DNA of 64,000 nucleotides from Planctobacterium marinum (GCF_036322805.1 NZ_AP027272.1:3100001-3164000); one strand, 5' to 3'; positions 28,452-37,888 are shown, numbered from the stretch's first letter. Numbers and translations are program-made. Notes: generated by a model from the letters alone, not told the origin.

Positions 28452-29060
28452 CTAGCCTTGATGTGAATGCTGGTATACAAGTTGATGATTGTTACGCCAG
28501 TTTATATAACCTTTGATGGAAAATAAAACATAAATCGCGAAAAGTAGCGCAGTTAACAGCAGCCCTTGATGGTAACACAACCAAGCGGTAAGACTGTTGA
28601 GTACAGACCAGTATAACCAGTTCTCCAGTACTTTTTGCGCCAACATGTAAGTGACAAAGGCACTGTAGATGGCAATAGCAAGGTCGAGAAAGATAATTGG
28701 CTCAGGACTGACAAACGATAATACCTGAAATGCCAATACACTCACTAACAGCAAACTTAGAGACAGCAGGACATTCTGTCTAACCCCCCACTGCTGTACT
28801 TGCTCTTTACCCGTTTTAGCCACTTTGCGCCAGTTTAACCAACCATATACAGCCATGATCAGGTACCAGGCGTTGAGCACCGACTGGAAAAACAAACTGG
28901 TTTCCCAAAATATCCAGGTGTACAGCGCTGTGCTGGCCAATGCAAAAGGCCAGCACCAAAGCTGTTGTTTAGCCGCCAGGTGCACGTAAAGCAATGAACA
29001 GATAACCGCCAGCACTTCTGCCAGCGACTGTTGCATTACCTGCTGCCATAGAAGTTCCAT
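28452..29060 (-). CDS. pnuT: PnuC-family permease, first copy (PnuT-like thiamine transporter)
   Basis: A 202-residue membrane protein of the PnuC family with regularly spaced hydrophobic spans rich in Trp (LWCWPFALASTALYTWIFWE, NWLYWSVLNSLTAWLCYHQG). Linkage to a TPP riboswitch, a YkoF-like protein and a TonB receptor points to thiamine rather than nicotinamide riboside. The ATG overlaps the stop of the YkoF-like gene by one base (TGATG); a GTG one codon earlier is possible. Confidence 0.85.
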   Translation of the reverse strand: MELLWQQVMQQSLAEVLAVICSLLYVHLAAKQQLWCWPFALASTALYTWIFWETSLFFQSVLNAWYLIMAVYGWLNWRKVAKTGKEQVQQWGVRQNVLLSLSLLLVSVLAFQVLSFVSPEPIIFLDLAIAIYSAFVTYMLAQKVLENWLYWSVLNSLTAWLCYHQGLLLTALLFAIYVLFSIKGYINWRNNHQLVYQHSHQG

Positions 29061-29308
29061 CACAACTCAATACTGCTGTTCAAAAACTTACAGACGAACA
29101 CCGCTTTATTGGTGTCTTGAAAGGTCTGCAAAATCTCTGATTTGAGTACCGCCATTACGGCGTCAAATTCGCCGGTAATTTGCGTACTCATGGCATTGGT
29201 TTTCACAGCGACTTGCTGTGCCTCAGCCAAACGCTCTACCGTAGCCTTGATGATTTCCAGGTAACCATCTGCAAGAGGATACAAGCTAACTTCAACGGAA
29301 ATATTCAT
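29060..29308 (-). CDS. YkoF-like thiamine/hydroxymethylpyrimidine-binding protein
   Basis: An 82-residue single-domain protein of the MTH1187/YkoF thiamine-binding type: ISVEVSLYPLADGYLEIIK at the N-terminus and the later STQITGEFDAVMAVLKSEI match the ferredoxin-like fold of this family. In bacilli YkoF binds thiamine and sits with an HMP/thiamine ABC transporter. No signal peptide is present, so it is probably cytoplasmic. It lies 9 bases after the TonB receptor gene. Confidence 0.8.
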   Translation of the reverse strand: MNISVEVSLYPLADGYLEIIKATVERLAEAQQVAVKTNAMSTQITGEFDAVMAVLKSEILQTFQDTNKAVFVCKFLNSSIEL

Positions 29309-29317
29309 ACAATCTCC

Positions 29318-31405
29318 TTAAAAACGATAATCTAATGTAACACCCAACTGACGACCATTGCCAAACTGTAAATAGGGCTCAGGAGTTTCATAAAAGTCTC
29401 TGGGATCATTGCTAAAACCACCAAAACCACGCACGTAAACCTCTTTATTGAAGACGTTTTTACCCCAGATTGACAACGTCCAGTCCTGCCACTCGCGGTT
29501 CAGATTGAAGTGCCAAAGGGTGTAATCCCCTGACTCTACGTCGTGACCGTCTGAAAAGCGGTAAGTGGCCTTGCCATCTGCTTCTACGGTTAAACGCCAT
29601 GCTTCAGCAAATTCGAGGTTAAACCCGATATTGAACATGTAAGAAGGAGACTGAGCCTGATCTTGCTCTTCGATAAATTCACCTTTGGCATTGGTGTAGT
29701 TCTCAAAACTGGCATTTAACAGCCCGATATTTGAAAAAATTTGAAAGTTTTCTGTCAGTTGATAATAACTTTCTAGTTCCATACCATAATTCTTACCGAT
29801 GTCCGCATTGGCAATGACATCCACAAAACTGACTGAACCGTTGTTATCATTAGGCTCCACCACGAAATCACTGATGTGGGTGTTTTCTCTGTCCATGTAA
29901 AAGAACGCCACGCCAATATAGGTTGAATTATCATCAAAGTATTGCTTGGCACCCACTTCATAGTTCCAGGTGTATTCCCCTTCGAAATAGATATTTTCGG
30001 TAGGTACACGGGGATCCGTATTGAAACCACCCAGTTTGTAGCCACGGTTAATACTGACATAAGACAACATGTCAGGCGTCATTTGATAATCCAATACCAG
30101 TCTACCGCCCACAAATGTATCGTCTACGGAGTCTGAAAAACCGCCATTGTCAGAGTAATCTATGCTAGCTTCCTCAACGCGCAGTCCCAACGTCAGGGTT
30201 AACTTGTCGCTGAGTTGCGGGTAAATTTCACCGTAAATAGCGATGTTCTCCAATGCGTAGTCATTGGTAAAATCTACATCGGCGTAGGTATATTGCCTCA
30301 ACAATGACTCATCGGTAGATTTGAAATAAACACCGGTAACCCAATCGGCCTCGACCCCGCCCAGGTTAATGGTTTGACTGGATAACAAACGGATATCCAC
30401 GCTATCGGTATCGCGCTCACGGAAATAATGATCTGTTGAAGAGTATTCCCACGGGTGGAAGCCCACAAAAGTCCAGTCTTCATCGTAACCATAATCCAGA
30501 TCAGAATCACTGGTAGTCGCTATCGCTTGCACATCGAAAGAATCGAGTTGCCAGGTTGCCTTAGCACTGAAGGCCGTGGTTTCCTGACGGTCAAAACCTG
30601 GCTCGTCTGATATCGTCGTTCTGACATTGTCCAGGGAGAAAGCATCGTAACCATTATCAACATCGTAATAGTGCAGCGCGAAATCGAGGGTCAGACTATC
30701 GCTTGCAAGGTAACGAACCTTTAAGCGAGAGCTGAATTCATCAATGTTATCGGTATCATCTCTATCCAGAAAATCATTGCGCACATAACCGTCACTGAAG
30801 TATTGCTGCACTGCGGCGCGAAATTGCCACTTTTCGTTGATAGCATTACCATAAGCAGCAGCCAAGTTATAACTGTCTTTTTGGGCGACAGATAAGCTCG
30901 CTTTGCCACTTTCAATGCCATCAGGGTCAACCGTTTTCAGTTTTACTGAGCCTGCCAACGCTGAAGAGCCAAAGGTAGTACCTTGCGGCCCTTTTAATAC
31001 TTCAACTTGCTCTACATCGAATAAGGTAGCAATGGCCATGGTGCCGGAGAAGTCCAGATCGTCAACGAAAAAGCCCACTGACGGGTTATAAGGTTCGGTA
31101 AATTGACTGCGCTCACCAATACCGCGAATCTGTACAAAGCGAGCACGCCCCGCACCACTGTTAAAGTTTACGTTGGGTGCGCTGTCCAGCATTTCGCTTA
31201 AAAACTGCGCCTGGCGCTGCTCGATATCAGCAGTAGACAAAATGCTGGCACTGGCAGGTAATTCATTTTCAGTCAGATTGCGAAAATCAGAGGAAATAAC
31301 AATTCGTTCAATCTTGCTCGAATCATCTTCTTGGGCAAATAAAGGCGCGCTCAAGGATGAGGCAATGGCGAGGCTTAATAATGACGTTTTAAACTGTAAA
31401 TTCAC
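29318..31405 (-). CDS. TonB-dependent outer-membrane receptor, probable thiamine receptor
   Basis: A 695-residue TonB-dependent receptor. The signal peptide covers about 1-24 (ASSLSAPLFAQ). A TonB-box-like segment KIERIVISS follows. The plug domain spans about 45-160 (SEMLDSAPNV, VQIRGIGERSQF, VEVLKGPQGTTFGSSALAG). A 22-strand-type barrel ends with the usual aromatic C-terminus TLDYRF. The substrate is assigned as thiamine or a phosphate ester because the gene is directly downstream of a TPP riboswitch and heads the permease/kinase operon. Confidence 0.9.
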   Translation of the reverse strand: MNLQFKTSLLSLAIASSLSAPLFAQEDDSSKIERIVISSDFRNLTENELPASASILSTADIEQRQAQFLSEMLDSAPNVNFNSGAGRARFVQIRGIGERSQFTEPYNPSVGFFVDDLDFSGTMAIATLFDVEQVEVLKGPQGTTFGSSALAGSVKLKTVDPDGIESGKASLSVAQKDSYNLAAAYGNAINEKWQFRAAVQQYFSDGYVRNDFLDRDDTDNIDEFSSRLKVRYLASDSLTLDFALHYYDVDNGYDAFSLDNVRTTISDEPGFDRQETTAFSAKATWQLDSFDVQAIATTSDSDLDYGYDEDWTFVGFHPWEYSSTDHYFRERDTDSVDIRLLSSQTINLGGVEADWVTGVYFKSTDESLLRQYTYADVDFTNDYALENIAIYGEIYPQLSDKLTLTLGLRVEEASIDYSDNGGFSDSVDDTFVGGRLVLDYQMTPDMLSYVSINRGYKLGGFNTDPRVPTENIYFEGEYTWNYEVGAKQYFDDNSTYIGVAFFYMDRENTHISDFVVEPNDNNGSVSFVDVIANADIGKNYGMELESYYQLTENFQIFSNIGLLNASFENYTNAKGEFIEEQDQAQSPSYMFNIGFNLEFAEAWRLTVEADGKATYRFSDGHDVESGDYTLWHFNLNREWQDWTLSIWGKNVFNKEVYVRGFGGFSNDPRDFYETPEPYLQFGNGRQLGVTLDYRF

Positions 31406-31477
31406 GATAGGATCTCTTCCTGTTTTTACATGAAAAGATCCGGCATTACGGCTATATGATGAGAAACAATTTGCGTT

Positions 31478-31572
31478 GTACCATCCCTACGCCGGTATTA
31501 TCCGGATCAGGTCTGGGGTTTTGGTTTTTATTAAGAACCAATCTCAGCGCTTAGGCACCCCCTGGCTGTACT
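31478..31572 (-). ncRNA. TPP riboswitch (THI element)
   Basis: Read on the minus strand it has the THI-box hallmarks in order: GGGGTGCC, GCTGAGA, a variable P3 hairpin (TTGGTTCTTAATAAAAACCAA), ACCTGATCCGGATAATACCGG and CGTAGGGATGG closing the aptamer stem. It lies 73 bases upstream of the TonB receptor start and would repress the operon when TPP is plentiful. No obvious intrinsic terminator lies between it and the gene, so control of translation start is more likely. Confidence 0.96.
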
Positions 31573-31660
31573 GTGCAGAAGACTTATAAGGTCAAATCCG
31601 CAAAGCGCGGCGAGTGTACCAGTAAACACGGACCGTACACAAGCCAAGCAGTTATCAATA

Positions 31661-32080
31661 TCAACTATTTTGGATATTGAGGTTTTCCAGTTCCTGCTGT
31701 GTCACCTTTTCTAAATCTTCCAGTGTCCGTCCATGCGGTGTCGGCATGCGAGTATCAGGGTCAACCATAACAAATACGATATCATCAGCTACACAAATGG
31801 TTTTCTTTGTGGCTTTGTTTCGTACAAGACAAGTTACTGTCAATGAAGTGCGCCCGACTTTTTTGGTGGCCAGACCAAACTCGACGACATCACCCACCGC
31901 AGCAGAAGATTCAAAGCTAATTGCACCAATGTGTTTGGTTACCAGAAATTTCGTGTCCAGTTGACACATGGCATAAATCGCAGCTTCCTCATCAATCCAC
32001 TCAAGTGCTCTACCTCCAAACAAGAAGTTAGCGAAATTGAGGTCGTTGGGCATCACCAAACGGCGAGAAAAAAATCTCAT
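31661..32080 (-). CDS. Hot-dog acyl-CoA thioesterase (YciA-like)
   Basis: A protein of 139 residues. The BFIT/YciA-type hot-dog signature is visible: NFLFGGRALEWIDEEAAI near 15-32 and SFESSAAVGDVVEFG. Such enzymes hydrolyse acyl-CoA thioesters. I took the ATG at 32080, preceded by AGGAATTCG, rather than 32104. It is divergent from tmcA with about 63 bases between the starts. Confidence 0.85.
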   Translation of the reverse strand: MRFFSRRLVMPNDLNFANFLFGGRALEWIDEEAAIYAMCQLDTKFLVTKHIGAISFESSAAVGDVVEFGLATKKVGRTSLTVTCLVRNKATKKTICVADDIVFVMVDPDTRMPTPHGRTLEDLEKVTQQELENLNIQNS

Positions 32081-32143
32081 TCGAATTCCTATTCTGAATT
32101 GCATAAACTATCCGTAAATTATACCTGAATTTTGGCTATTTAC

Positions 32144-34258
32144 ATGGATGCACAGCTACAATCTTTTATTCAAGAGCGAATCGCCGCCCTGCACCACCGC
32201 CAATTACTTGTAATAAGTGGTACTGAGGTTTGGGGGATAAATCAGGTTGAACAGCTAATTAACGCAATTCCGTCCCCGCTGATGCAGACTTTTACACTGC
32301 TAACCTGCAATACTCCTGTCAAAGAAGGCATTAATCAATCTGTCACCAATAATAGTCAATACCGCTATCACCTTGGACGTGAATATGATTGGGTCATTTA
32401 TAACGCATGGCAAGGCTTAAGGGCCAATGCACTTGCGGCACTCGCAGGAACGGTTAAAAAGAACGGGCTAATGATTTTGCTATGTCCAGAGTTATCCAGT
32501 TGGCCAACTTATAATGATCCCTATCAAGCCAACCGTATCTCCTTTGGTGAAATAGACAACCTCAAAAGCAGTAACTTTATTGCCCAGCTGGTTTCTCAAA
32601 TCCAGCAAGACCCACTTGTGCTGCTTCTCAATGACCGTGGATTTACCGGGAAGAATTATGCAGTTGAAACCGGGCAACATTCAGCACATCTTACAGAACA
32701 ACGGGCCGTTATCGAGCAGATAAAAAAAGTCGCCACCGGTCACAGAAAGCGTCCATTGGTGATCACCGCGGATCGCGGTCGTGGTAAAACGGCAGCCTTG
32801 GGTATTGCTAGCGGAGAATTGAGCAAAGAGGGACAAAAGCGCATTCTGGTGACTGCGCCGCAAAAGGCATCGGTGGAGACTTTGTTTCAACATGCTCAAA
32901 GTATCAGCCCAAGTGCCCATGAGCACGTCCAATTTGTGGCACTCGATGAGCTTATTATTAATCAACCCGCAGCGGATTTGTTACTGGTGGATGAAGCTGC
33001 CGCAATACCCGTCTATCAACTGCAAACCTTAACTGAGCGCTATCATCGAATTGTTTTCAGCAGCACCATTCACGGCTATGAAGGCAGCGGTCGTGGCTTT
33101 GAAGTACGGTTCAAACCCTGGCTTACAAAATACCGTCCAGAAGGATCGTTTAGCAGCTTGTCACTTCCTTTTCGCTGGTATGAAAATGATGCACTGGAAC
33201 AGTTCTGGTGGCGAGCCCTGCACCTCAGAAAAACGGCTGGGGCAACGCCAGAAGTATTACAAAAGAACAGCATCAACATCGAAGCACTTAGCGGTGAGCA
33301 GTTAATTGCAGACCCAGACTTACTCAACGCCGTATTTTCACTGTTGGTGGACGCCCATTATCAAACCAGTCCGGATGATCTGATGGCACTATTAGATGCA
33401 CCGGAGCAGCGACTCTTTGTGCTATTCAATGGACACCATACAGCGAATAATCTCATTGCAGCAGTCTGTGGCAATATTGAAGGCGGATTTGACGATGAAG
33501 AGTTGATGCAAGCCATTGTTGCTGGTCAAAGACGAGTGCAGGGACACATGCTGGCGCAGCAAATTGCTTACGGCAATGCCAATACTCAATATTTGAGCAA
33601 ACTATTTTTCCGGGTTATTCGCATTGCTGTTGCCGAATCGCATCGCTCTCACGGATTGGGCAAAAGATTAATTGAATTTGTTGCCCGGTGGTGTCGGGCA
33701 AATGACATTGATTATCTGGGTAGTTCTTTTGGTGCCACTGCCAAACTACTCAAATTTTGGCAGCAATCAGGCTGTGAACCGGTACTGTTAGGCTTTCACC
33801 GCGACAAGGCAACCGCGGAATACAACCTTACGGTACTGCGGGCTATTACTGAACAGGTGAGTGATGCGATGCCCGAAATACAGCAAAATTTCGCTCGTCT
33901 GTTGCGTTTCCACCTGTCAGGTTTATATCAAAATCTGGATATTACCCTTTACTCACGGCTTGCTCAAAGTAATGATTTATCTCAGCATTTAGCGTTAACC
34001 GAAGAGTACGCCAAGAATTCACTGCACTTGTTTTGTTGTGGAAATCGCAGTCTTGAATTGAGCGCGCCGGTGTTGGAAATCCTGGCACTGCGCTATATTG
34101 TGAAAAGCGACCAACCTAAAGAACTACCAGAATTGCTCATTGACTGGCTTCTCAAAAGATATTCTCAAAAAGCGCTGATAACCCGACACAAGCTGGTAGG
34201 TAAAAAACAGCTCAATAGCCAACTAAGAGACTGCGCCAAAATGCTCTTACGAGAATAA
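32144..34258 (+). CDS. tmcA: tRNA(Met) cytidine acetyltransferase TmcA
   Basis: TmcA makes N4-acetylcytidine at the wobble position of elongator tRNA-Met using ATP and acetyl-CoA. The protein has 704 residues from the ATG at 32144 (a TTG at 32132 is also in frame). In order: N-terminal DUF1726-like part, RecD-like helicase domain with Walker A ADRGRGKTAALG near 215 and LLVDEAAAIP, GNAT domain with RIAVAESHRSHGLGKRLIEF near 505-525, and a C-terminal tRNA-binding region. The length matches the family. Confidence 0.95.
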   Translation: MDAQLQSFIQERIAALHHRQLLVISGTEVWGINQVEQLINAIPSPLMQTFTLLTCNTPVKEGINQSVTNNSQYRYHLGREYDWVIYNAWQGLRANALAALAGTVKKNGLMILLCPELSSWPTYNDPYQANRISFGEIDNLKSSNFIAQLVSQIQQDPLVLLLNDRGFTGKNYAVETGQHSAHLTEQRAVIEQIKKVATGHRKRPLVITADRGRGKTAALGIASGELSKEGQKRILVTAPQKASVETLFQHAQSISPSAHEHVQFVALDELIINQPAADLLLVDEAAAIPVYQLQTLTERYHRIVFSSTIHGYEGSGRGFEVRFKPWLTKYRPEGSFSSLSLPFRWYENDALEQFWWRALHLRKTAGATPEVLQKNSINIEALSGEQLIADPDLLNAVFSLLVDAHYQTSPDDLMALLDAPEQRLFVLFNGHHTANNLIAAVCGNIEGGFDDEELMQAIVAGQRRVQGHMLAQQIAYGNANTQYLSKLFFRVIRIAVAESHRSHGLGKRLIEFVARWCRANDIDYLGSSFGATAKLLKFWQQSGCEPVLLGFHRDKATAEYNLTVLRAITEQVSDAMPEIQQNFARLLRFHLSGLYQNLDITLYSRLAQSNDLSQHLALTEEYAKNSLHLFCCGNRSLELSAPVLEILALRYIVKSDQPKELPELLIDWLLKRYSQKALITRHKLVGKKQLNSQLRDCAKMLLRE

Positions 34259-34825
34259 CTATCTTCTCGCTTCAAAATCTTTGCGCAGCAGGCTGTAGAG
34301 ATTCATATCGTGAAAAGCCCCATTCCAAAAACACTTTTCTCGCATGACACCCTCAAATTGAAAACCCGCCCGTTCCGACACTGCTATCGACGGCAAATTA
34401 CTGGGTAAAATCAATGATTCGATGCGGTTAACTCTGATGGGAAATTTGGTGCTGAATGCATACTCCAGAATAGAATTGACGGACTCACTGGCATAGCCCT
34501 TTCCCCAATACTTAGGCGATAGGTCGTAACCCAGGATCACGCTGGCATCGTATTGATTCCAGCTATTAAAACCACAACTGCCGATCAACGTTGTTTTACC
34601 CTTCTCCCTGATGGCCCAGCGGATCCCTGTATTGGTTTCAAAACGCGACTTAAAATACTGGATCAGGTGATCGGCCTCTTTGACTTCTTTAAAACGTTCC
34701 ACATCGTAATGGGCGGTGACTTGAGGATCTGAAAAAATTTCAAATACTTGTTTTCGGTCCGTTTTTTTCAGTTCATTTAATATCAACCGGTCACTGGTAA
34801 GGATGGGAAAAGGGGCTGCGCTCAT
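34259..34825 (-). CDS. RimJ/RimL-type GNAT N-acetyltransferase
   Basis: A protein of 188 residues from the ATG at 34825, which has AGGTAAC just upstream; the longer frame from 34855 is less likely. It contains the RimJ/L-type start LTSDRLILNEL, GYDLSPKYWGKGYASESVNSI (acetyl-CoA motif) near 96-115, and RIESLILPSNLPSIAVSERAGFQFEG. Members acetylate protein N-termini or small amines, and the substrate here is unknown. It is convergent with tmcA, with the stop codons adjacent. Confidence 0.85.
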   Translation of the reverse strand: MSAAPFPILTSDRLILNELKKTDRKQVFEIFSDPQVTAHYDVERFKEVKEADHLIQYFKSRFETNTGIRWAIREKGKTTLIGSCGFNSWNQYDASVILGYDLSPKYWGKGYASESVNSILEYAFSTKFPIRVNRIESLILPSNLPSIAVSERAGFQFEGVMREKCFWNGAFHDMNLYSLLRKDFEARR

Positions 34826-35054
34826 AGCTATGTTACCTATAAGTCTATTAAACATTGTCAGCTAACCATATAGAGGAAGATTGGCTTTAACAACCAGCAA
34901 AATCAAAATTCAATAATTTTCAGTAACTTAAAATACTCCAGGGTCAACAAACATTTTGTGTTAATAATTTGTAAAGTGTTATATTGCGTTGCTAAGTGAA
35001 CGATAAATACACTATAGTGAGCTTCTGTAGTGGTTAACGTAGCAGGGGTCAGTG

Positions 35055-37295
35055 ATGCGTACCAAGAAACCAATCATACGAAATAAGCAAACCATGGTAG
35101 ACAACGAAGACCAATTCGGTCAGGAACAAGACTACGAAGTCATAGTAAAAACGCCTTCGGTCACTGTGAAAGACAAAGAGTCCACTACCCTGCCCTCGCA
35201 ATTCAATTACTACACTGAAAAAGATATTTCAAAAATCCTATCCAATCTGGATTCACTACGCAACAACGTATATCCCCCTGCTGAAAGCGAGGTTGATTCA
35301 GCACCAAAGCTACAAAGCTTTCCCTCTGTGTGTTTGATTGGTTTAGGTCGATGTGGCTCCAATATCGCTTTAGAAGTGGCATCTTTGGTGCACAATGCCC
35401 GTAATTTTTATTTGAATGAGTTCAACGTTGAGCTGAAAAAAGCTAAAGAGTCCGACAACAAACCAGTTAAGTGGTTACAGCGAAATCTCAAACTCAATAC
35501 CGGAAACTCGGCACAGCCAGTGTTTTTAATCGAGCCTTTAGTGATGCTGGGCGATTTGGACAAAGATATCGAAGGCCGTATTCGCTTTTCATCAAAAGGT
35601 GCTGAGAGTAATTTTCTGGATGAATATCGAAAATTAAAAATCATGGACTTATCAGAAGTGCATGCCGGAGGCGCTGGTAATGCCCCCATCCTGGGACAGT
35701 ATCTGGCGAAGATAATTCTGAACAAAGATACTCAGCACTTCTCCAATACCGATTGGAAGTTCATACATTCTTATCTGATTGATTCCTGCGGCATCAAGGC
35801 TAACCAATCCCGTTTGTATTTCTATATTTTCAGTGCAGGTGGTGGTACGGGTTCAGGGATGGCCTCAGAATTTGGCTTGGCACAACAATACTCATACATG
35901 AGCAAAACATTTGACGTTAAGCCTGAGCGAGATCTTGCCAGTCAAAATCAATCGTTTGTGTTCGAGCCAATTTTCACCAGCGGTATTTGTATTCTGCCAA
36001 ACATCACTGACAAAAGTATGCAAATGTCGGAAGCACTGCATATCAATGCGGGCCGTTTGTTGTGTAAATACCTGTCTGAAGAGTGGGATTTCTCCTACAA
36101 CCTTGACAGTGAAGATGGTCATACTTCTGAAGTCATGAACCGAATTCGCCCTTGGAATGCCATGATGCTGATCTCCAATGACATCATGCGCTACGCAGAA
36201 GAGAACGATAAAGGTGGCACCATTAACGAGATTGACGTTAATGCCATGGAAAAACACGCTAATCAATACATCAGTCAGCAGATTTTTAACATTCTGACCG
36301 CCCAGGCAGTCACCACTGACTACGATGAAAACTATTTCCACAGAGCAGGTATTGATATCGGCGAAACCATCCGACTGGACGCCAACGACCTGTTCATGAG
36401 TCTTGCTGGACCTGTGGCTATTGCTTATGCTGAATCAGTTGTGGACTCTGAAGACAGTGATGGCAAACGCCTCGATATTGACGATCTTTTCTATCGCTCT
36501 ATCGATCTGCCCCACTACAACAAACAAACACAAGCCATTGAAGGAATTAGTTTGTTACCGATTGAGTCTGGTCGCTATAAGAAAGTACTGAAAGATTACA
36601 AAGATAAAAACTTCGATCCTGAGCAAATTCGCAAACTGCATTTTTATCAAAATTGTTCATCGGTGGTATCGATTGTGTCTTTACCTAAGGACTTTAAACT
36701 GTCCTACATGGACCTGAATAAATTAAAAGTCCATTTAAACTCACTGTTTCCCAATACCACTTTGAAACGCTACGCACTGGTTATAGGTGCTTCTGCGAAC
36801 CTTTCGTTGACGACGTTGATTGCCAAAAGCCCCTGTTTAAGCGACGATTTCTTAACGCTGATCGTTGCTTACATCAAACGCTGTTTTGCCAAGGACAATT
36901 TCCGCTACGACGAAACCATTGATAAAGCTATCGTTGAATTCATAAGGGCAGACGAATTCGATGAAGAATTACTAATGGATATGCTGGTAGCTAACGAAAA
37001 CCCAGCGAAGATCTTGGATACCAACTGGTACGCAATCAAGCCGATGTACGAGAAAAAGTATAAAGAGCTGATCAGAGAACAAAGCAAGTTCACATCTATT
37101 AACGACATCAGACTCAATGCTGAAAATGTAAAAAAAGCCATTATGTATTTACGTGAAATCTATCGTCACCGTATCAGCAAAACGCGCATTATTTCACTCA
37201 ATGAAGAATTTGAAGCGAGCTATACTGCGCCCGCTAAAAAGACTAAACGTCAGGAATCATTCTTCGACGATCCGATAGAAAGTGATCCGGAATAA
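35055..37295 (+). CDS. Divergent tubulin/FtsZ-like GTPase, stand-alone
   Basis: A protein of 746 residues (numbering from the ATG at 35055, preceded by AGGGG). After an N-terminal extension of about 90 residues it shows FtsZ/tubulin loops in order: T1 LIGLGRCGSN (94-103), T3 AGGAGNAPILG (204-214), the tubulin signature T4 SAGGGTGSGMA (260-270), a T6-like LISNDIM (372-378), and T7-like RLDANDLF (440-447), where both Asp match the catalytic pair of FtsZ NVDFADV. Spacings are longer than in FtsZ, indicating inserts. A C-terminal extension ends in the acidic FFDDPIESDPE. It is not the cell-division FtsZ, whose length is about 380-400. Its function is unknown; the neighbours give no clue. Confidence 0.8.
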   Translation: MRTKKPIIRNKQTMVDNEDQFGQEQDYEVIVKTPSVTVKDKESTTLPSQFNYYTEKDISKILSNLDSLRNNVYPPAESEVDSAPKLQSFPSVCLIGLGRCGSNIALEVASLVHNARNFYLNEFNVELKKAKESDNKPVKWLQRNLKLNTGNSAQPVFLIEPLVMLGDLDKDIEGRIRFSSKGAESNFLDEYRKLKIMDLSEVHAGGAGNAPILGQYLAKIILNKDTQHFSNTDWKFIHSYLIDSCGIKANQSRLYFYIFSAGGGTGSGMASEFGLAQQYSYMSKTFDVKPERDLASQNQSFVFEPIFTSGICILPNITDKSMQMSEALHINAGRLLCKYLSEEWDFSYNLDSEDGHTSEVMNRIRPWNAMMLISNDIMRYAEENDKGGTINEIDVNAMEKHANQYISQQIFNILTAQAVTTDYDENYFHRAGIDIGETIRLDANDLFMSLAGPVAIAYAESVVDSEDSDGKRLDIDDLFYRSIDLPHYNKQTQAIEGISLLPIESGRYKKVLKDYKDKNFDPEQIRKLHFYQNCSSVVSIVSLPKDFKLSYMDLNKLKVHLNSLFPNTTLKRYALVIGASANLSLTTLIAKSPCLSDDFLTLIVAYIKRCFAKDNFRYDETIDKAIVEFIRADEFDEELLMDMLVANENPAKILDTNWYAIKPMYEKKYKELIREQSKFTSINDIRLNAENVKKAIMYLREIYRHRISKTRIISLNEEFEASYTAPAKKTKRQESFFDDPIESDPE

Positions 37296-37306
37296 AAACC
37301 TCGAGG

Positions 37307-37331
37307 AGCCCGCTATTATGCGGGCTTTTTT
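37307..37331 (+). terminator. Terminator of the tubulin-like gene, inside the thioredoxin-like 3' end
   Basis: Stem AGCCCGC (37307-37313)/GCGGGCT (37320-37326), loop TATTAT, then TTTTTT. The right arm and T-run lie in the coding end of the convergent thioredoxin-like gene, and GCGGGCTTT is repeated just downstream. Confidence 0.88.
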
Positions 37332-37705
37332 ATGCGGGCTTTGAATTTATCGGCAAGAGCTGCAAGCTGCTCAATTGACGTGATTTCAACATTGTCCGTA
37401 TCAATTGCTTGTCCACTGACAAACAGCACCGTGCGCGGATAACCATGACCACCAAGCTGCTCTACTAAACCCTGATGTACAGCTGAGAGAAATTCACCTT
37501 TATTGTGCTGAACTACGATATTGTAAAGCGACAACTCGGACCCCATTAAATTTTGCTCAAAAGCGGGCAGGTTTGGCGCCTGCTTCTCGGTGCAGTCGGG
37601 GCACCAACTAGCAACCAGATTTAAAACGAATGACTCTTTCTTGGCTACCTTATTATCGATCTCTTCTATGCTGATGTCTTGCAATGACTTTTCCCGCGTA
37701 TTCAA
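37316..37705 (-). CDS. Thioredoxin-like protein with CPDC motif
   Basis: A 129-residue thioredoxin-fold protein with the redox motif SWCPDCTE near residues 33-40 and the cis-Pro region GGHGYPRTVLF near 86-96. There is no signal peptide, so it is probably a cytosolic disulfide reductase-like protein. The start is TTG at 37705 with AAGGTCAC upstream. Its last codons (KARIKKPA) form part of the terminator hairpin of the convergent tubulin-like gene. Confidence 0.8.
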   Translation of the reverse strand: MNTREKSLQDISIEEIDNKVAKKESFVLNLVASWCPDCTEKQAPNLPAFEQNLMGSELSLYNIVVQHNKGEFLSAVHQGLVEQLGGHGYPRTVLFVSGQAIDTDNVEITSIEQLAALADKFKARIKKPA

Positions 37706-37888
37706 AACGTGACCTTATTATGCGGTATCCCTTCCCTCAAAACCATCATCAGTTGGCGCTCCCCTTCGCGTATCTGCTTGCAACAAAAGTTTACACATCA
37801 GGCCTTCAGGAAATTAGATTAAAAACTCGAAACCAAAGCCGTAAATGTTAAATTAGAGAATCTTAAAGTTAAGGGAGTAATAACAATA

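Noticed and set aside
35055-37295. Cell-division FtsZ itself
   Set aside because: Length is almost twice that of FtsZ, loop spacings differ, and no division-cluster genes (ftsA, ftsQ, murC) are near.
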